From a virus: 64,000 nt of DNA. The stretch lies in the IMG/VR virus record IMGVR_UViG_3300032246_001533, positions 1 through 64,000 of that record; one strand, written 5' to 3'. The position numbers were made by a program, and so were the translations under genes. The notes under the pieces were generated by a model that saw only the letters and a program-made list of their open reading frames with translations, was not told the origin of the DNA and ran no database searches. Within the stretch, counting starts at the first letter, position 1, and every line of letters starts with the position of its first letter. This document shows, piece after piece, positions 11,279-21,469 of this stretch.

Positions 11279-11539
11279 CTAATCCCTTTTTTTCGGCTCA
11301 ATGTTTTCCGAATTTTTTGCATTTTTAATTTTTTCTAAAATGCTATTGTAAAAATCTATTCCTACTTTTTTCTTGTATCCACATGCAAAACAGTCTAACA
11401 CAATTTCTTCTTCAGGCGTTAAACGGTGGATTAATTGATAGGTAATTTCGGGATCTTCTTGATGCATAGGACAGGCGAGGAAGTTTGCCTTCCCCGCCTG
11501 TGCTAATTGTAAATATTCTGAAAAAACTTGTATCAGCAT
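11279..11539 (-). CDS. Small Cys/His protein
   Basis: 86 residues starting MLIQVFSEYLQLAQAGKANF. CPMH (about 23-26) and CFAC (about 50-53) make a likely zinc ribbon. The start overlaps the stop of the endolysin gene by one base. Function unknown; zinc ribbon of this sort is common in phage accessory genes. Confidence 0.7.
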   Translation of the reverse strand: MLIQVFSEYLQLAQAGKANFLACPMHQEDPEITYQLIHRLTPEEEIVLDCFACGYKKKVGIDFYNSILEKIKNAKNSENIEPKKRD

Positions 11540-12249
11540 TATGCGGAAACCAAGTTTGCCTTATCAAATACAGAATTTACATAATGTGCAACTGTAGGAT
11601 TTCCAAAAATTGGTTTATTCCATGTTTTTGGATTTCCTGCTCTGCTTGGCATTAAATGACTTGCAACCACTTTTTCCCAATCACCGTACTTTTTGTAGTT
11701 ATATTCAAGTTCATGAATAATCCTAGCATCTTGTACCCATTCTGGAGCGTCGCAGGCTGATTTATAGCCCATATAGTTATCCCATGTAGAAGGCATGTAT
11801 TGGTAGGCACCACATGCACTGCTGGAATAAGACTTTCGATGGTATGCCGTAGCACCGCCAGTTTCCACTGACTTAATTCCATTGGCAAGTCTTGATATTA
11901 CAACCCGATGATCTACTCTGTCATTTTTTATATTTAGCTTTTTGCTATATTCGGGCATTAAAAAAGTTGTTCTAGAATGTAAATCATTAATAAAATAAAG
12001 ATGCTTTACTGCTTTTTCTTTATTATTATTATTAATATAATCTATATATATAATATCTTTAATATTAACTAAGTTATTATATTTATTAATATATAATATA
12101 TTTTTATTATACACTATAACTTCTTTCATTTGAGCTTGTGCTGAATTATTTGTGGTAAATAATGCTGTGATAATCATCACATTAATCATAAACCAAACTG
12201 TTTTTATCAGCATTTTACTTTCTATCCTTATTTTGTTCTCATTATTCAT
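11539..12249 (-). CDS. Secreted lysozyme/transglycosylase-like endolysin
   Basis: 236 residues. A hydrophobic segment at 15-31 and an AQA-Q junction near 39 look like a cleavable signal peptide. Residues 120-215 carry a lysozyme-like transglycosylase domain: VETGG with the presumed catalytic E129, then SSACGAYQYMPSTWDNY. C146 and C166 may form a disulfide. Residues 45-78 are an Asn/Ile/Tyr-rich, AT-rich linker. AGGAGGT lies 6 bases before ATG 12249. It would cut cell-wall glycan after Sec export. It is the first leftward gene from the divergent start. Confidence 0.8.
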   Translation of the reverse strand: MNNENKIRIESKMLIKTVWFMINVMIITALFTTNNSAQAQMKEVIVYNKNILYINKYNNLVNIKDIIYIDYINNNNKEKAVKHLYFINDLHSRTTFLMPEYSKKLNIKNDRVDHRVVISRLANGIKSVETGGATAYHRKSYSSSACGAYQYMPSTWDNYMGYKSACDAPEWVQDARIIHELEYNYKKYGDWEKVVASHLMPSRAGNPKTWNKPIFGNPTVAHYVNSVFDKANLVSA

Positions 12250-12282
12250 TTTGAACCTCCTGGGGAAAGAGTAGCAATATCA

Positions 12283-12300
12283 ATACTATCATGATACAAT
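12283..12300. promoter_or_regulatory. Divergent promoter pair
   Basis: Minus strand TGATAGTAT (-10 at 12283-12288) faces the endolysin. Plus strand TGATACAAT (-10 at 12295-12300) faces the glycosyltransferase. Both are extended -10 boxes without the TGTCAG element. This is the only point where the two arms diverge. Confidence 0.5.
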
Positions 12301-12322
12301 TGGAAAAACAAGTCGGGAGCGT

Positions 12323-13324
12323 ATGAAAGTCTCATTTACTGGTGCCCCAGAATACATGGATCGCAATGTAGGCTACGGTGAAGCATCATTTCATATATTT
12401 AAAGAATTTAAAAAAAATGATATTGAGTGTGTAATTGGTGATCCTTTTGCAAATATAGGTATATCTTTTATTCAACCAAATCTTTATTCATTTGGAAAAA
12501 AACAATATAAAATAGGATATACTCCATGGGAGTCAACAGATGTTTTTTTTCAATGGAAAAAACCATTAATGGAAAATATTGATGAACTTTGGACAACATC
12601 TACTTGGTGTGCAAATATTTTTAAACAGCATACCAATAAACCAATTTTTGTTTACCCACATGGTGTAAATCAAGATTGGGTTCCAGTTAAAAGAAATATT
12701 AATAAAGACAGACCATTTAGATTTTTACATATTGGAGACCCAGCATTTAGAAAAGATGCTCAAATGGTTGTTGATGCATTTATATCTTTATATGGAGATG
12801 ATCCAAATTATGAATTAATATTAAAATGTAGTGGAATGTCAATTGTAAAAGTTTATGATCCTATTACTGGAAGCATACTTGGAACCCCCTCAACTTTTTA
12901 TAAAAATATAAAAATTATTGAAAGCATGCTTTCTACAGAACAAATAAACGGATTATATGATCTTTGTGATGTATTTGTTTATCCCTCTTGGGGAGAAGGA
13001 TTTGGATTTAACCCACTTCAAGCTATGTCTAAAGGTATACCAACTATATGCACTGCAGACTGGGCCATGTATAAAGATTATATAACCGCACCGCTAGATT
13101 CTGTTTGGTATCCGTCACCTTGGCAAACAACTCATCCAGGATTAATGTTAAAACCAGATTATTCACAATTAAAATTTTACTTAAAAGATATTGTAGAAAA
13201 TTATAAATCTTATAGTGCAATTGCCTATAAAAATGCTTTCTTAATACATGGAGAGTACAATTGGAAAAAAGTTTCAAAACCAGCTATAGAAAGATTAAAA
13301 GAAATTCAAAAATCTAATTTTTGA
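12323..13324 (+). CDS. Glycosyltransferase, GT4-like (GT-B fold)
   Basis: 333 residues starting MKVSFTGAPEYMDRNVGYGE. The C-terminal Rossmann domain contains YPSWGEGFGFNPLQAMSKGI (about 217-236), the GT4 E-x7-E region, although the second Glu is replaced by Gln. FRFLHIGDPAFRKD is the linker to the second domain. Such enzymes move a sugar from a nucleotide donor to a glycan or protein. It is not in the main enzyme island but could feed the same pathway. GGGAG lies 3 bases before the ATG, which is close. Confidence 0.8.
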   Translation: MKVSFTGAPEYMDRNVGYGEASFHIFKEFKKNDIECVIGDPFANIGISFIQPNLYSFGKKQYKIGYTPWESTDVFFQWKKPLMENIDELWTTSTWCANIFKQHTNKPIFVYPHGVNQDWVPVKRNINKDRPFRFLHIGDPAFRKDAQMVVDAFISLYGDDPNYELILKCSGMSIVKVYDPITGSILGTPSTFYKNIKIIESMLSTEQINGLYDLCDVFVYPSWGEGFGFNPLQAMSKGIPTICTADWAMYKDYITAPLDSVWYPSPWQTTHPGLMLKPDYSQLKFYLKDIVENYKSYSAIAYKNAFLIHGEYNWKKVSKPAIERLKEIQKSNF

Positions 13325-13377
13325 AAAAAATATATGATACACTTAAGTTCTTAATAATTTAAATCTCAGGAGATAAC

Positions 13378-15309
13378 ATGTCTAACACAATTAAAAACCC
13401 ATATGAAAACTTTATCGCTCTTTCACGTTACGCCCGTTGGCTTGAATCAGAAAATCGCAGAGAAACATGGGGTGAAACTGTAGACCGTTACTTTAAGTTT
13501 ATGGTTATTCAGTTGCGTGAAAAACATGGATATTTTCCAGATGATAAAGTTATTGCAGAACTTCGTGATGCAGTATTTAATAGAAACGTAATGCCATCAA
13601 TGCGCTCCGTGATGACTGCGGGACCAGCGTTAGAAAGAGAAAATATTTCTGGATACAATTGCGCTTTTATTCCAGTAGATAATCCTAAATCATTTGATGA
13701 AGCAATGTATATTTTAATGTGCGGTACGGGTGTTGGTTTTTCAGTAGAGTATAAATACATTAATAAATTGCCAATTTTACCAGAGACATTAGAAAAAAGT
13801 AATACAGTTGTAATTGTTTCAGATTCAAAAGAAGGTTGGGCAAAAGCTTATCGTGAATTTCTTTCATTGCTTTGGGCGGGCCAAATTCCACAAATTGATA
13901 TTAGTAAAGTAAGACCTGCGGGAGCAAGACTTAAAACAATGGGTGGTAGATCATCTGGGCCACAACCGCTTGTTAATCTTTTTGACTTTACAATTAAAAT
14001 TTTTAAGGGAGCGCTTGGTCGCCAACTTAAGCCAATCGAAGCACATGACATTATGTGCAAAGTTGGAGAAGTAGTTGTTGTTGGAGGGGTTCGTCGTTCA
14101 GCATTAATTTCTCTTTCTAATATTAATGATATTGAAATGGCAGCAGCAAAAGCTGGCAATTGGTGGGAATCAAACGCTCAACGTGCCCTAGCCAATAATT
14201 CTGTTGCATATTCTCGCAAGCCAGAAATGGCACAATTTATTGCAGAGTGGAAATCATTATATGATTCAAAATCAGGCGAACGAGGTATTTATAACGTTGC
14301 AGCAGCACAAGCTCAAGCAGCAAAGTATGGAAGACGCAGTGAAGATATTCACTACGGCACTAATCCGTGTTCAGAAATTATTTTACGCCCTTATCAATTT
14401 TGTAATCTTTCAGAAGTTGTACTTCGTGAAAAAGACACAATTGAAGATGTAAAAAATAAAGTTAAACTTGCAACAATCCTTGGAACCTGGCAATCAACTC
14501 TTACAGACTTTAAATATATTCGTAAAATTTGGAAAGATAACACAGAAGAAGAACGATTGCTAGGAGTTTCTCTTACAGGTCAATTTGGACATAAGTTCTT
14601 TTCTGGACAAGAAGGCTCTGAAAAACTTGCTAAGGTATTAGATGATTTTCGTGAGTATTCAGTAACAATTAACGTGGCAGAGGCAGAGAAAATTGGGATT
14701 CCAGCTTCAGCAGCAATTACATGCGTAAAGCCATCAGGAACAGTTTCTCAATTGGTCGGGGTGAGCTCGGGAATGCATCCATGGCATTCAGAGTACTATA
14801 TTAGAACAGTTCGTGGAGATAAAAAAGATCCTATTACACAATTTCTTATTGATTCAGGAATTCCAGCAGAAGATGATGTAATGAAACCACAAGATACAGT
14901 TGTTTTTTCATTTCCAGTAAAAGCTCCAGAATATGCAATTACTCGTGATAAGGTTAATGCAATTCAACAACTTGAAATTTGGCTTACATATCAACGCCAT
15001 TGGTGCGAGCATAAGCCTTCTGTAACAATTACAGTTAAAGAAGATGAATGGATGGAAGTTGGTGCTTGGGTTTATAAGCACTTTGATGAATGTTCGGGAA
15101 TTTCATTTTTGCCATATTCAGACCATACATACGTACAAGCTCCATATCAAGAAATTGATAAAAAAGCATACGACACCCTTTTAGAAAAAATGCCTAAAGA
15201 TATAAATTGGACAGCTTTATCACTTTATGAGCTTGAAGATTCTACTACTGGCTCCCAGGCCCTAGCGTGTGTTTCTGGTGAATGTGAAATTGTAGATATT
15301 AACAAATAA
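13378..15309 (+). CDS. nrdJ: Adenosylcobalamin-dependent ribonucleotide reductase (class II, monomeric)
   Basis: 643 residues. The segment from PSMRSVMTAG to NCAFIPVD (about 77-102) holds the first redox Cys. GTNPCSEI (about 326-333) carries the thiyl-radical Cys and the catalytic Glu, followed by FCNLSEVVL with the partner Cys. The C-terminal pair in CVSGEC is the re-reducing site. This is the monomeric class II type, shorter than the 739-residue Lactobacillus enzyme. It makes deoxynucleotides for phage DNA without oxygen, using B12 from the host. AGGAGATAAC precedes the ATG. Confidence 0.93.
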   Translation: MSNTIKNPYENFIALSRYARWLESENRRETWGETVDRYFKFMVIQLREKHGYFPDDKVIAELRDAVFNRNVMPSMRSVMTAGPALERENISGYNCAFIPVDNPKSFDEAMYILMCGTGVGFSVEYKYINKLPILPETLEKSNTVVIVSDSKEGWAKAYREFLSLLWAGQIPQIDISKVRPAGARLKTMGGRSSGPQPLVNLFDFTIKIFKGALGRQLKPIEAHDIMCKVGEVVVVGGVRRSALISLSNINDIEMAAAKAGNWWESNAQRALANNSVAYSRKPEMAQFIAEWKSLYDSKSGERGIYNVAAAQAQAAKYGRRSEDIHYGTNPCSEIILRPYQFCNLSEVVLREKDTIEDVKNKVKLATILGTWQSTLTDFKYIRKIWKDNTEEERLLGVSLTGQFGHKFFSGQEGSEKLAKVLDDFREYSVTINVAEAEKIGIPASAAITCVKPSGTVSQLVGVSSGMHPWHSEYYIRTVRGDKKDPITQFLIDSGIPAEDDVMKPQDTVVFSFPVKAPEYAITRDKVNAIQQLEIWLTYQRHWCEHKPSVTITVKEDEWMEVGAWVYKHFDECSGISFLPYSDHTYVQAPYQEIDKKAYDTLLEKMPKDINWTALSLYELEDSTTGSQALACVSGECEIVDINK

Positions 15310-15334
15310 TCTATGATTTATATTTACAAAATGC

Positions 15335-15340
15335 TATAAT
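15335..15340 (+). promoter_or_regulatory. Extended -10 promoter
   Basis: TGCTATAAT ends at 15340, 30 bases before the start of the fibre cluster. GGGGG lies before the ATG. No TGTCAG element. Confidence 0.6.
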
Positions 15341-15369
15341 CATATTAAATAATTTGTTTTGGGGGCATA

Positions 15370-15720
15370 ATGGCTGTAGACTCAGATAATCCTGTAAACT
15401 TTAGAGTTACTCAAGGTGAAACTTTTTCATTGCAGTTAGAATATCAAGACCCAACAGAAAATCCAATAAATATATCTGATTATACTATTGTTTTTACTGC
15501 TAAAAATAAACCCCAAGGAAAAACAACTTGTGCAACTTGCACAATAGGCGATGGAGTAGATATGTCTCGTGCAAATCAAGGCATAATTAACTTAACTGTA
15601 TCTTCAAGCAAAACATCTCTTTTTGTTTATCCAAGAACACATTATCAAATTAAAGCCAGAGATCCATATTCATCAGACTTTGTTCTTTTGCAAGGATGGT
15701 TTGAGGTAACAGCGGGGTAA
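15370..15720 (+). CDS. Structural protein, BppU N-terminal-like
   Basis: 116 residues starting MAVDSDNPVNFRVTQGETFS. The plan F-R-V-x-Q-G-x-T-F-x-L, then a central ISDYTIVFTAKNK and a GWFEVTAG end is like the small beta-sandwich found at the N-terminus of baseplate and head-fibre proteins (BppU-like). It opens the fibre block and is directly followed by the next gene. Exact place in the virion is unknown. Confidence 0.6.
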   Translation: MAVDSDNPVNFRVTQGETFSLQLEYQDPTENPINISDYTIVFTAKNKPQGKTTCATCTIGDGVDMSRANQGIINLTVSSSKTSLFVYPRTHYQIKARDPYSSDFVLLQGWFEVTAG

Positions 15721-15721
15721 A

Positions 15722-16000
15722 ATGACAAATATAATTGTAGTAAGAGCTTTAGGAGCAAGAGGACCACAAGGACCATCAGGTGCCACAAGTGGCTTCAATA
15801 CATCTTTAGTCTCATATAAATTTGAACAACAATCTGCAGTAAATATTTGGAATATTACTCACAATTTAAATTTTAATCCAAATATTACAGTTTTGGATTA
15901 TAGCGGAAATACTATAGAATGTGATATAAGTCACGTTAGTGCTAACCAAGTTAGACTAACATTTTCTAGCGTGGTTTCTGGTTATGCGTATTTATCATAA
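15722..16000 (+). CDS. Short fibre protein with one collagen-like turn
   Basis: 92 residues. A short GARGPQGPSGATSG collagen-like part (about 12-25) is followed by a beta domain (SAVNIWNITHNLNFNPNITV) that I associate with phage fibre ends. It starts 2 bases after the previous stop. Likely a small trimeric structural protein. Confidence 0.65.
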   Translation: MTNIIVVRALGARGPQGPSGATSGFNTSLVSYKFEQQSAVNIWNITHNLNFNPNITVLDYSGNTIECDISHVSANQVRLTFSSVVSGYAYLS

Positions 16001-16035
16001 CAAAAAAATAAAAATATAAGGGGTGTTTAAACACA

Positions 16036-17517
16036 ATGGCAAAAAAGTTTTTAGTAAATATAGATCTAGCAGGTAATCAATTACTCAATGCAGTAATTCA
16101 ACCTCAAAGCACAGCCCCAGCTAATCCCGTTACAGGTCAAATTTATTTTGACACCGCGTTAGGATACTTACGCACATGGACAGGATCTGCATGGGTTAAT
16201 ACAAGCCAAGGCGCACAAGGTACAACTGGCGCACAAGGTACACAAGGCGTTCAAGGAACACAGGGTATTCAAGGTACTCAAGGTATTACAGGTTCCCAAG
16301 GAACAACTGGTACACAAGGTATTACAGGTTCCCAAGGAACTACAGGCGCTCAGGGAACAACTGGAACTACGGGTAGCCAAGGTACAACTGGCGCACAAGG
16401 TACACAAGGCGTTCAAGGAACACAGGGTATTCAAGGTACTCAAGGTACACAGGGTATCCAAGGAACAACTGGTGCTCAAGGTACTACTGGTACCCAAGGT
16501 ACAACTGGTACAACTGGTTCCCAAGGAACAACTGGTGCTCAAGGTATTACAGGTACCCAAGGTATAACTGGTACACAAGGTATTACAGGTTCCCAAGGAA
16601 CACAAGGTATTCAAGGTACGCAAGGTACACAGGGTATCCAAGGAACAACTGGTGCTCAAGGTATTCAAGGAACTACAGGTTCACAGGGTACAACTGGTAC
16701 TCAAGGAATCCAAGGCGTTCAAGGTATTCAAGGACAAAATGCTGGTATTACATCAGTTGGTTCAGGCTTAACTTTAACTACAGGTACTCTTTCAGTTGAT
16801 ACAACAACTATTGCAACAAGAGCATACGTAGATGCAACTGCAACTGGACTAGATGTTAAGGCATCAGTTCGTGCAGCAACTACTGCTAATGGAACTCTTG
16901 CTACAGCCTTTGCTAACGGTCAAGTTATTGACGGTGTAACACTTGCAACTGGCGATAGAATCCTTCTTAAGAATCAAACAACTGGTGCTGATAATGGTAT
17001 CTACACTGTTAACGCTTCAGGCGCACCAACCCGTGCAGAAGATGCAAATACAAGTGCAGAAGTTACAGCAGGATTATTTACCTTTGTATCAGAAGGTACA
17101 GTTAACGGTAATGCGGGATTTGTATTAACAACAGATGACACCATTACTCTTGGAACAACAGCGCTAGTATTTACACAGTTCTCTGGCGCTGGAGCGTACA
17201 CAGCAGGTGCTGGTCTTACACAGTCTGGTACAACATTTAATGTTGGTGCTGGAACAGGTATAACTGTAAACGCTGATGATGTAGCAATTAATACATCAGT
17301 TGTTGTACGTAAGTCCTCAACAACAGTTGGAAATGGCTCAAGTTTAACATTTGCAGTAACACACAATTTTAACTCTGATGTTGAAGTTGCAGTTTATGAA
17401 ACAGCAACAGGCATAAAAGTTGAAACAGATGTTACTTTAACAAGTTCAAATGTTGCAACAGTTGGTTTTGCAACAGCTCCAACTAGCAATCAATATACAG
17501 TTGTAATTCAAGGATAA
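16036..17517 (+). CDS. Collagen-like tail fibre protein
   Basis: 493 residues. An N-terminal module of about 55 residues (NPVTGQIYFDTALGYLRTWT, then GSAWVN) resembles fibre attachment modules. Residues about 58-232 are Gly-x-x repeats such as GTQGTTGAQ, which should form a trimeric triple helix with Gln and Thr in place of Pro. The C-terminal 260 residues are a beta-rich domain with DVKASVRAATTANG and a DRILLKNQT region, shared by many phage fibres. The repeats contain a 70-bp exact DNA duplication (16216-16285 and 16378-16447). Confidence 0.85.
   Translation: MAKKFLVNIDLAGNQLLNAVIQPQSTAPANPVTGQIYFDTALGYLRTWTGSAWVNTSQGAQGTTGAQGTQGVQGTQGIQGTQGITGSQGTTGTQGITGSQGTTGAQGTTGTTGSQGTTGAQGTQGVQGTQGIQGTQGTQGIQGTTGAQGTTGTQGTTGTTGSQGTTGAQGITGTQGITGTQGITGSQGTQGIQGTQGTQGIQGTTGAQGIQGTTGSQGTTGTQGIQGVQGIQGQNAGITSVGSGLTLTTGTLSVDTTTIATRAYVDATATGLDVKASVRAATTANGTLATAFANGQVIDGVTLATGDRILLKNQTTGADNGIYTVNASGAPTRAEDANTSAEVTAGLFTFVSEGTVNGNAGFVLTTDDTITLGTTALVFTQFSGAGAYTAGAGLTQSGTTFNVGAGTGITVNADDVAINTSVVVRKSSTTVGNGSSLTFAVTHNFNSDVEVAVYETATGIKVETDVTLTSSNVATVGFATAPTSNQYTVVIQG
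16216..16447 (+). repeat. 70-bp exact direct repeat inside fibre gene
   Basis: Bases 16216-16285 recur without change at 16378-16447, 162 bases away. The spacing is a multiple of 9 bases, so loss or gain would keep the reading frame and the Gly-x-x register. Confidence 0.9.
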
Positions 17518-17530
17518 TAATAAATTGTAA

Positions 17531-17556
17531 GGCGGGGAGTTTAAAAGCTCCCCGCC
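17531..17556 (+). terminator. Intergenic GC-rich hairpin
   Basis: GGCGGGGAG pairs with CTCCCCGCC around an 8-base loop, between two fibre genes. No U-run follows. It may act as an attenuator or protect an mRNA end. Confidence 0.5.
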
Positions 17557-17572
17557 CCAATAAGGAGATAAG

Positions 17573-18265
17573 ATGGCTAAATTTTTAACACCAATTCTTT
17601 ATCCTATATTATCTTCAACACCTACATCAACAATAGGTGCAACTTATTACGATACAAGATATAAAGCAGTAATGCTTTATGATGGAACAGATTGGAATCC
17701 TCTACAAGGCGTACAAGGCGCAACTGGTTCAAATGGCGTACAAGGAACTACAGGTTTACAAGGCACAACAGGTTCTCAAGGAATTCAGGGAATAATTGGT
17801 TCTCAAGGCATTACGGGTACAACGGGTGTCCAAGGTGCGACAGGAACTCAAGGTGTTCAAGGTGTTATTGGCGATGATGGGTTTGTCTCTCAACCAACTG
17901 CGCCAACAAATACAAGTTTATTATGGCTTGACACAGCTTCTCCAGCTGATACAACAATTCTTTCGTTTAATGCACAGGTTGGAACAGCCTATACACTTGG
18001 TAGCGGTGATGTTGGTAATCTTGTTACAGCATCAAACGCAAGTGCTATAACTATTACGGTTCCCCCTAGCGTTTTTTCAACTGGACAAATAGTAAACGTT
18101 CAACAAACAAACACAGGACAAGTTACATTTGCTCAAGGAGTTGGTGTAACTATAACTTCTACTGGCGCAACATCTAGTGCGCCAAAAATACGTACACAGT
18201 ATTCAGCAGTTACAGTTATATGTACTGGTACTAATACTTTTACAATTATAGGAGACACAGTCTAA
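17573..18265 (+). CDS. Collagen-like fibre protein
   Basis: 230 residues. MAKFLTPILYPILSSTPTST with YDGTDWNPL is a short attachment module like the one in the preceding gene. Residues 45-102 are Gly-x-x repeats. The rest is a beta domain (SFNAQVGTAYTLGSGDVGNL, then TITVPPSVFSTGQIVNVQQ) seen in phage adhesins. AAGGAGATAAG precedes the ATG. It ends in TAATG overlap with the next gene. It shares a 69-bp DNA segment with 19101-21446. Confidence 0.8.
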   Translation: MAKFLTPILYPILSSTPTSTIGATYYDTRYKAVMLYDGTDWNPLQGVQGATGSNGVQGTTGLQGTTGSQGIQGIIGSQGITGTTGVQGATGTQGVQGVIGDDGFVSQPTAPTNTSLLWLDTASPADTTILSFNAQVGTAYTLGSGDVGNLVTASNASAITITVPPSVFSTGQIVNVQQTNTGQVTFAQGVGVTITSTGATSSAPKIRTQYSAVTVICTGTNTFTIIGDTV

Positions 18266-19433
18266 TGCCTATAAATAAACCATTGCTTGGAACTTTTGCA
18301 TATAAAAAAGCTGCCACAGTAACAGGTGGTACCTTAACCTCTGATGCAACTTATTATTACAGAACTTTTACAACAACTGGAACTTTTACAGTATCAACTA
18401 GTTCACTAACAGCAGATATTTTGGTAGTAGCTGGCGGTGGCGGTGGAGGTCGTTCTGACCGAGGTGGGGGCGGTGGTGGAGCTGGTGGTCTTTTGTACTT
18501 TTCAAATCAAACACTTACCCCAACTGGTTATGGAATTACAGTAGGTACTGGAGGCCCAGCTGCAACAGCAAGCGTAACTACAGGTACTAGTGGAACTAAC
18601 TCACAGTTTGGTTCTTTTACTGCAGCTATTGGTGGAGGTGGTGGAGGTAGAGATAATACGACTGCATTAACAGGCGGTTCAGGTGGTGGTCAAGGACATC
18701 AAGGACAAAGTACTAACGCTGCAGGAACTGCGGGTCAAGGAAACCAAGGTGGAAGAGGTATAGATGGCGGAGCAAGCTTATGGTACAACGGTGGAGGTGG
18801 TGGTGGTGCAGGAGGCGCGGGAGGTAATGCAACCTCAACCGCAGCTGGTGCTGGAGGAATTGGACTTGCTTACTTTGGAACCACTTACGCAATTGGCGGT
18901 GGCGGAGGGGCACAAATAGGTACCTCTACTGGTACTGGCACTGCTGGATTAGGTGGAGGTTCTGCAACTGTTGCTGGAGCAGCAAATAGAGGTTGTGGGG
19001 GTGGCGGTGGTACTGGCACAAATGCTGGAAACGTAGCTGCTGGAGCTGGCAGTGGAGGCGTAGTAGTAGTTCGCTACACAAGAGCACAGGTGGGTGGATA
19101 ATGCCTCAACTTAAATACTGGAACGGTTCTGCTTGGGTTAATGCCGTCATTGGCGCACAAGGTGTATCTGGAAGCACTGGTACTCAAGGTACACAAGGCA
19201 CTACTGGTATTCAAGGTATTCAGGGAACACAAGGAGTACAAGGTACTACTGGCATCCAAGGCATAACAGGTACTCAAGGTACTCAAGGCCTTACAGGTTT
19301 GCAGGGTACTCAAGGAACAACAGGTTCACAAGGAATCACTGGTTCTCAAGGTACTACAGGTACTACAGGTTCTCAAGGAATTCAGGGAATAATTGGCTCT
19401 CAAGGCATTACGGGTACAACGGGTGTCCAAGGT
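17768..19433 (+). repeat. 69-bp near-identical segment shared by two fibre genes
   Basis: Bases 17768-17836 and 19365-19433 match with one mismatch, joining the collagen-like regions of the fibre genes at 17573 and 19101. Confidence 0.85.
18265..19101 (+). CDS. Glycine-rich adhesin-like protein
   Basis: 278 residues. A 75-residue beta module ([20 protein letters not shown], then [14 protein letters not shown]) leads into long glycine runs. This is like the glycine-rich, polyglycine-helix receptor-binding proteins of phage tips such as the T-even gp38 class. The glycine loops between conserved stretches are where specificity often varies. It is coupled to both neighbours through TAATG overlaps. 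Confidence 0.75.
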   Translation: MPINKPLLGTFAYKKAATVTGGTLTSDATYYYRTFTTTGTFTVSTSSLTADILVVAGGGGGGRSDRGGGGGGAGGLLYFSNQTLTPTGYGITVGTGGPAATASVTTGTSGTNSQFGSFTAAIGGGGGGRDNTTALTGGSGGGQGHQGQSTNAAGTAGQGNQGGRGIDGGASLWYNGGGGGGAGGAGGNATSTAAGAGGIGLAYFGTTYAIGGGGGAQIGTSTGTGTAGLGGGSATVAGAANRGCGGGGGTGTNAGNVAAGAGSGGVVVVRYTRAQVGG

Positions 19434-21446
19434 ACCACTGGTTCTCAAGGAACTACTGGTACAACTGGTAGCCAAGGTACCACTGGAACCCAGGGAACTA
19501 CGGGCACAACTGGAAATCAGGGAACTCAAGGAATTACTGGTAGCCAAGGTACTACAGGAACTCAAGGTACTACAGGAACTCAAGGTACTACAGGACAAAA
19601 CGGTAACTTTGGTGGAGCAACTTTTGACTACACTTACAGCACAACTACAACAGCAGCAGATCCTGGCACAGGGAATGTTAGATTTAACAATGCAACTTTA
19701 GCGTCAGCAACTGCAGTATACTTAGATGCAAGCAATGATGCTTCAACTGATATATCATCTTTCCTTAACACTATTGGAACTTCGACTTCTACACTAAAGG
19801 GTCACTTCCGTATGTCAAAGAAATTTGACGCTAATACATTTGCACTTTTTACAATTTCTTCAGTAACAAACAACACGGGTTGGTTTACTGTAAATGCATC
19901 GTATGTATCTGGTAGCGGAACATTTACAAACTCAGATGATATTATTATCACTTTTGCTCGCACAGGTGATAAGGGTGACACTGGTGCACAAGGAACAACA
20001 GGCGCTCAAGGCGCAACAGGTTCCCAAGGAACACAAGGAATTCAGGGAACTAACGGAACACAGGGTACACAAGGCACACAGGGCATTCAAGGACGCTCAC
20101 ACCTTAACGTAACTTCTACAACATCTACAACAATTGGAACAGGCTCTAAAGTATTTGGGGTTACAAACTCTGGTGATTTCCAAACTGGTGAGTATGTAAT
20201 TGTTACAAATACAGGTACCCCTACCAACTTTATGTTTGGTCAAGTAACTGCAGTATCTTTAGATAGCACTATTACTGTAAACGTCACTTTGACAGGTGGT
20301 TCAGGAACACTTGCTGCTTGGACATTTGCATCCAGCGGTCTACAAGGTACAACAGGTACAACAGGCGCACAAGGTACAACAGGTACAACAGGCGCACAAG
20401 GTACAACAGGTACAACAGGCGCACAAGGTACAACAGGTACAACAGGCGCACAAGGTACAACAGGCGCAATAGGTGCACAGGGCGCAATTGGTTCAACTGG
20501 ATCACAAGGCACCACAGGTTCAACGGGCGCACAAGGCACCACAGGTTCAACGGGCGCACAAGGCACGACTGGTTTAACAGGCTCTCAAGGAACCATTGGT
20601 TCACAGGGTTCAACGGGCGCACAAGGAACTCAAGGTGTTCAAGGAACACAAGGTACAACAGGTGCCACAGGATCACAAGGTACAACAGGTACTACGGGTG
20701 CTCAAGGTACAATTGGCTCAACTGGTACACAAGGAGCAATTGGTACAACTGGTTCTCAAGGTACAAATGGTACACAAGGTACAACTGGTTCTCAAGGCAC
20801 AACAGGTTTACAAGGTGTTCAAGGAACAGCAAGCGATAGATATGCTACTACATCAACTACATCTTTTGCTCTTTCTGGCACGGGATCAACAACAATAACA
20901 GTAGGAATAAACTTAAACTACTCTATTGGACAAAACATTGTTGCAGCAGCAGATGCTACACATATTGTTTATGGAACAGTAACAGCATATACACCAGGAA
21001 CTGGATCTTTAACATTTACAAATGATAGAGCTGTTGGAACTGGAACATTTGCAGCTTGGACAGTTAACCTAGATGGAGCAGTTGGTATTCAAGGTCAACA
21101 AGGTCCTCAAGGTGTTCAAGGTGTTCAAGGTACAACAGGAATTCAGGGTACACAAGGTACAAATGGTACACAAGGTGCAATTGGTTCAACTGGTGCACAA
21201 GGTGCAATTGGTGCAACAGGATCACAAGGTGTACAAGGAACAACTGGTATTCAAGGATTTACTGGCACAACAGGTGCACAAGGCACAACTGGTTCTCAAG
21301 GTACAACGGGTGCTGGTACACAAGGATTAACTGGTACACAAGGAAGCACGGGAACACAAGGTATTCAAGGCCCACTTCCTTCTGGTTATGCAACAGCAGT
21401 AAACTTAAGTAACTTAGAAATTTTAACTTTAATGTCAGCAAGATAA
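19101..21446 (+). CDS. Large multi-domain collagen-like fibre protein
   Basis: 781 residues from ATG 19101 ([16 protein letters not shown]). Four collagen-like blocks alternate with three beta modules. The second and third modules are related: both are Thr/Ser-rich, followed by a [10 protein letters not shown]- or [10 protein letters not shown]-type strand and a FAAWT- or LAAWTF-type end. This gives a long stalk with knobs. A perfect 27-bp unit repeats four times at 20346-20453. The start is set by the TAATG overlap with the preceding gene, since a longer frame would read the glycine-rich gene out of phase. Confidence 0.85.
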   Translation: MPQLKYWNGSAWVNAVIGAQGVSGSTGTQGTQGTTGIQGIQGTQGVQGTTGIQGITGTQGTQGLTGLQGTQGTTGSQGITGSQGTTGTTGSQGIQGIIGSQGITGTTGVQGTTGSQGTTGTTGSQGTTGTQGTTGTTGNQGTQGITGSQGTTGTQGTTGTQGTTGQNGNFGGATFDYTYSTTTTAADPGTGNVRFNNATLASATAVYLDASNDASTDISSFLNTIGTSTSTLKGHFRMSKKFDANTFALFTISSVTNNTGWFTVNASYVSGSGTFTNSDDIIITFARTGDKGDTGAQGTTGAQGATGSQGTQGIQGTNGTQGTQGTQGIQGRSHLNVTSTTSTTIGTGSKVFGVTNSGDFQTGEYVIVTNTGTPTNFMFGQVTAVSLDSTITVNVTLTGGSGTLAAWTFASSGLQGTTGTTGAQGTTGTTGAQGTTGTTGAQGTTGTTGAQGTTGAIGAQGAIGSTGSQGTTGSTGAQGTTGSTGAQGTTGLTGSQGTIGSQGSTGAQGTQGVQGTQGTTGATGSQGTTGTTGAQGTIGSTGTQGAIGTTGSQGTNGTQGTTGSQGTTGLQGVQGTASDRYATTSTTSFALSGTGSTTITVGINLNYSIGQNIVAAADATHIVYGTVTAYTPGTGSLTFTNDRAVGTGTFAAWTVNLDGAVGIQGQQGPQGVQGVQGTTGIQGTQGTNGTQGAIGSTGAQGAIGATGSQGVQGTTGIQGFTGTTGAQGTTGSQGTTGAGTQGLTGTQGSTGTQGIQGPLPSGYATAVNLSNLEILTLMSAR
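20346..20453 (+). repeat. 27-bp unit in four exact tandem copies
   Basis: Each copy encodes GTTGTTGAQ. Copies are identical at DNA level, while neighbouring collagen codons vary, so the expansion is recent. Confidence 0.9.
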
Positions 21447-21469
21447 TGTGTCTTTATAAAAAGATATGT

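Noticed and set aside
18993-19100. N-terminal extension of the large fibre gene, Trp and Ser rich
   Set aside because: It is the glycine-rich gene read in the wrong frame; ATG 19101 overlaps the stop of that gene.
20346-20453. Regular repeats that look at first like a CRISPR array
   Set aside because: They are continuous with no spacers, and they code for Gly-x-x protein in frame.
16168-21441. Long open frames on the opposite strand of the collagen-like genes, rich in Cys, Thr, Leu or Val-Pro
   Set aside because: They are mirror images of the repeated Gly-x-x codons, have no ribosome sites and vary with the repeat.
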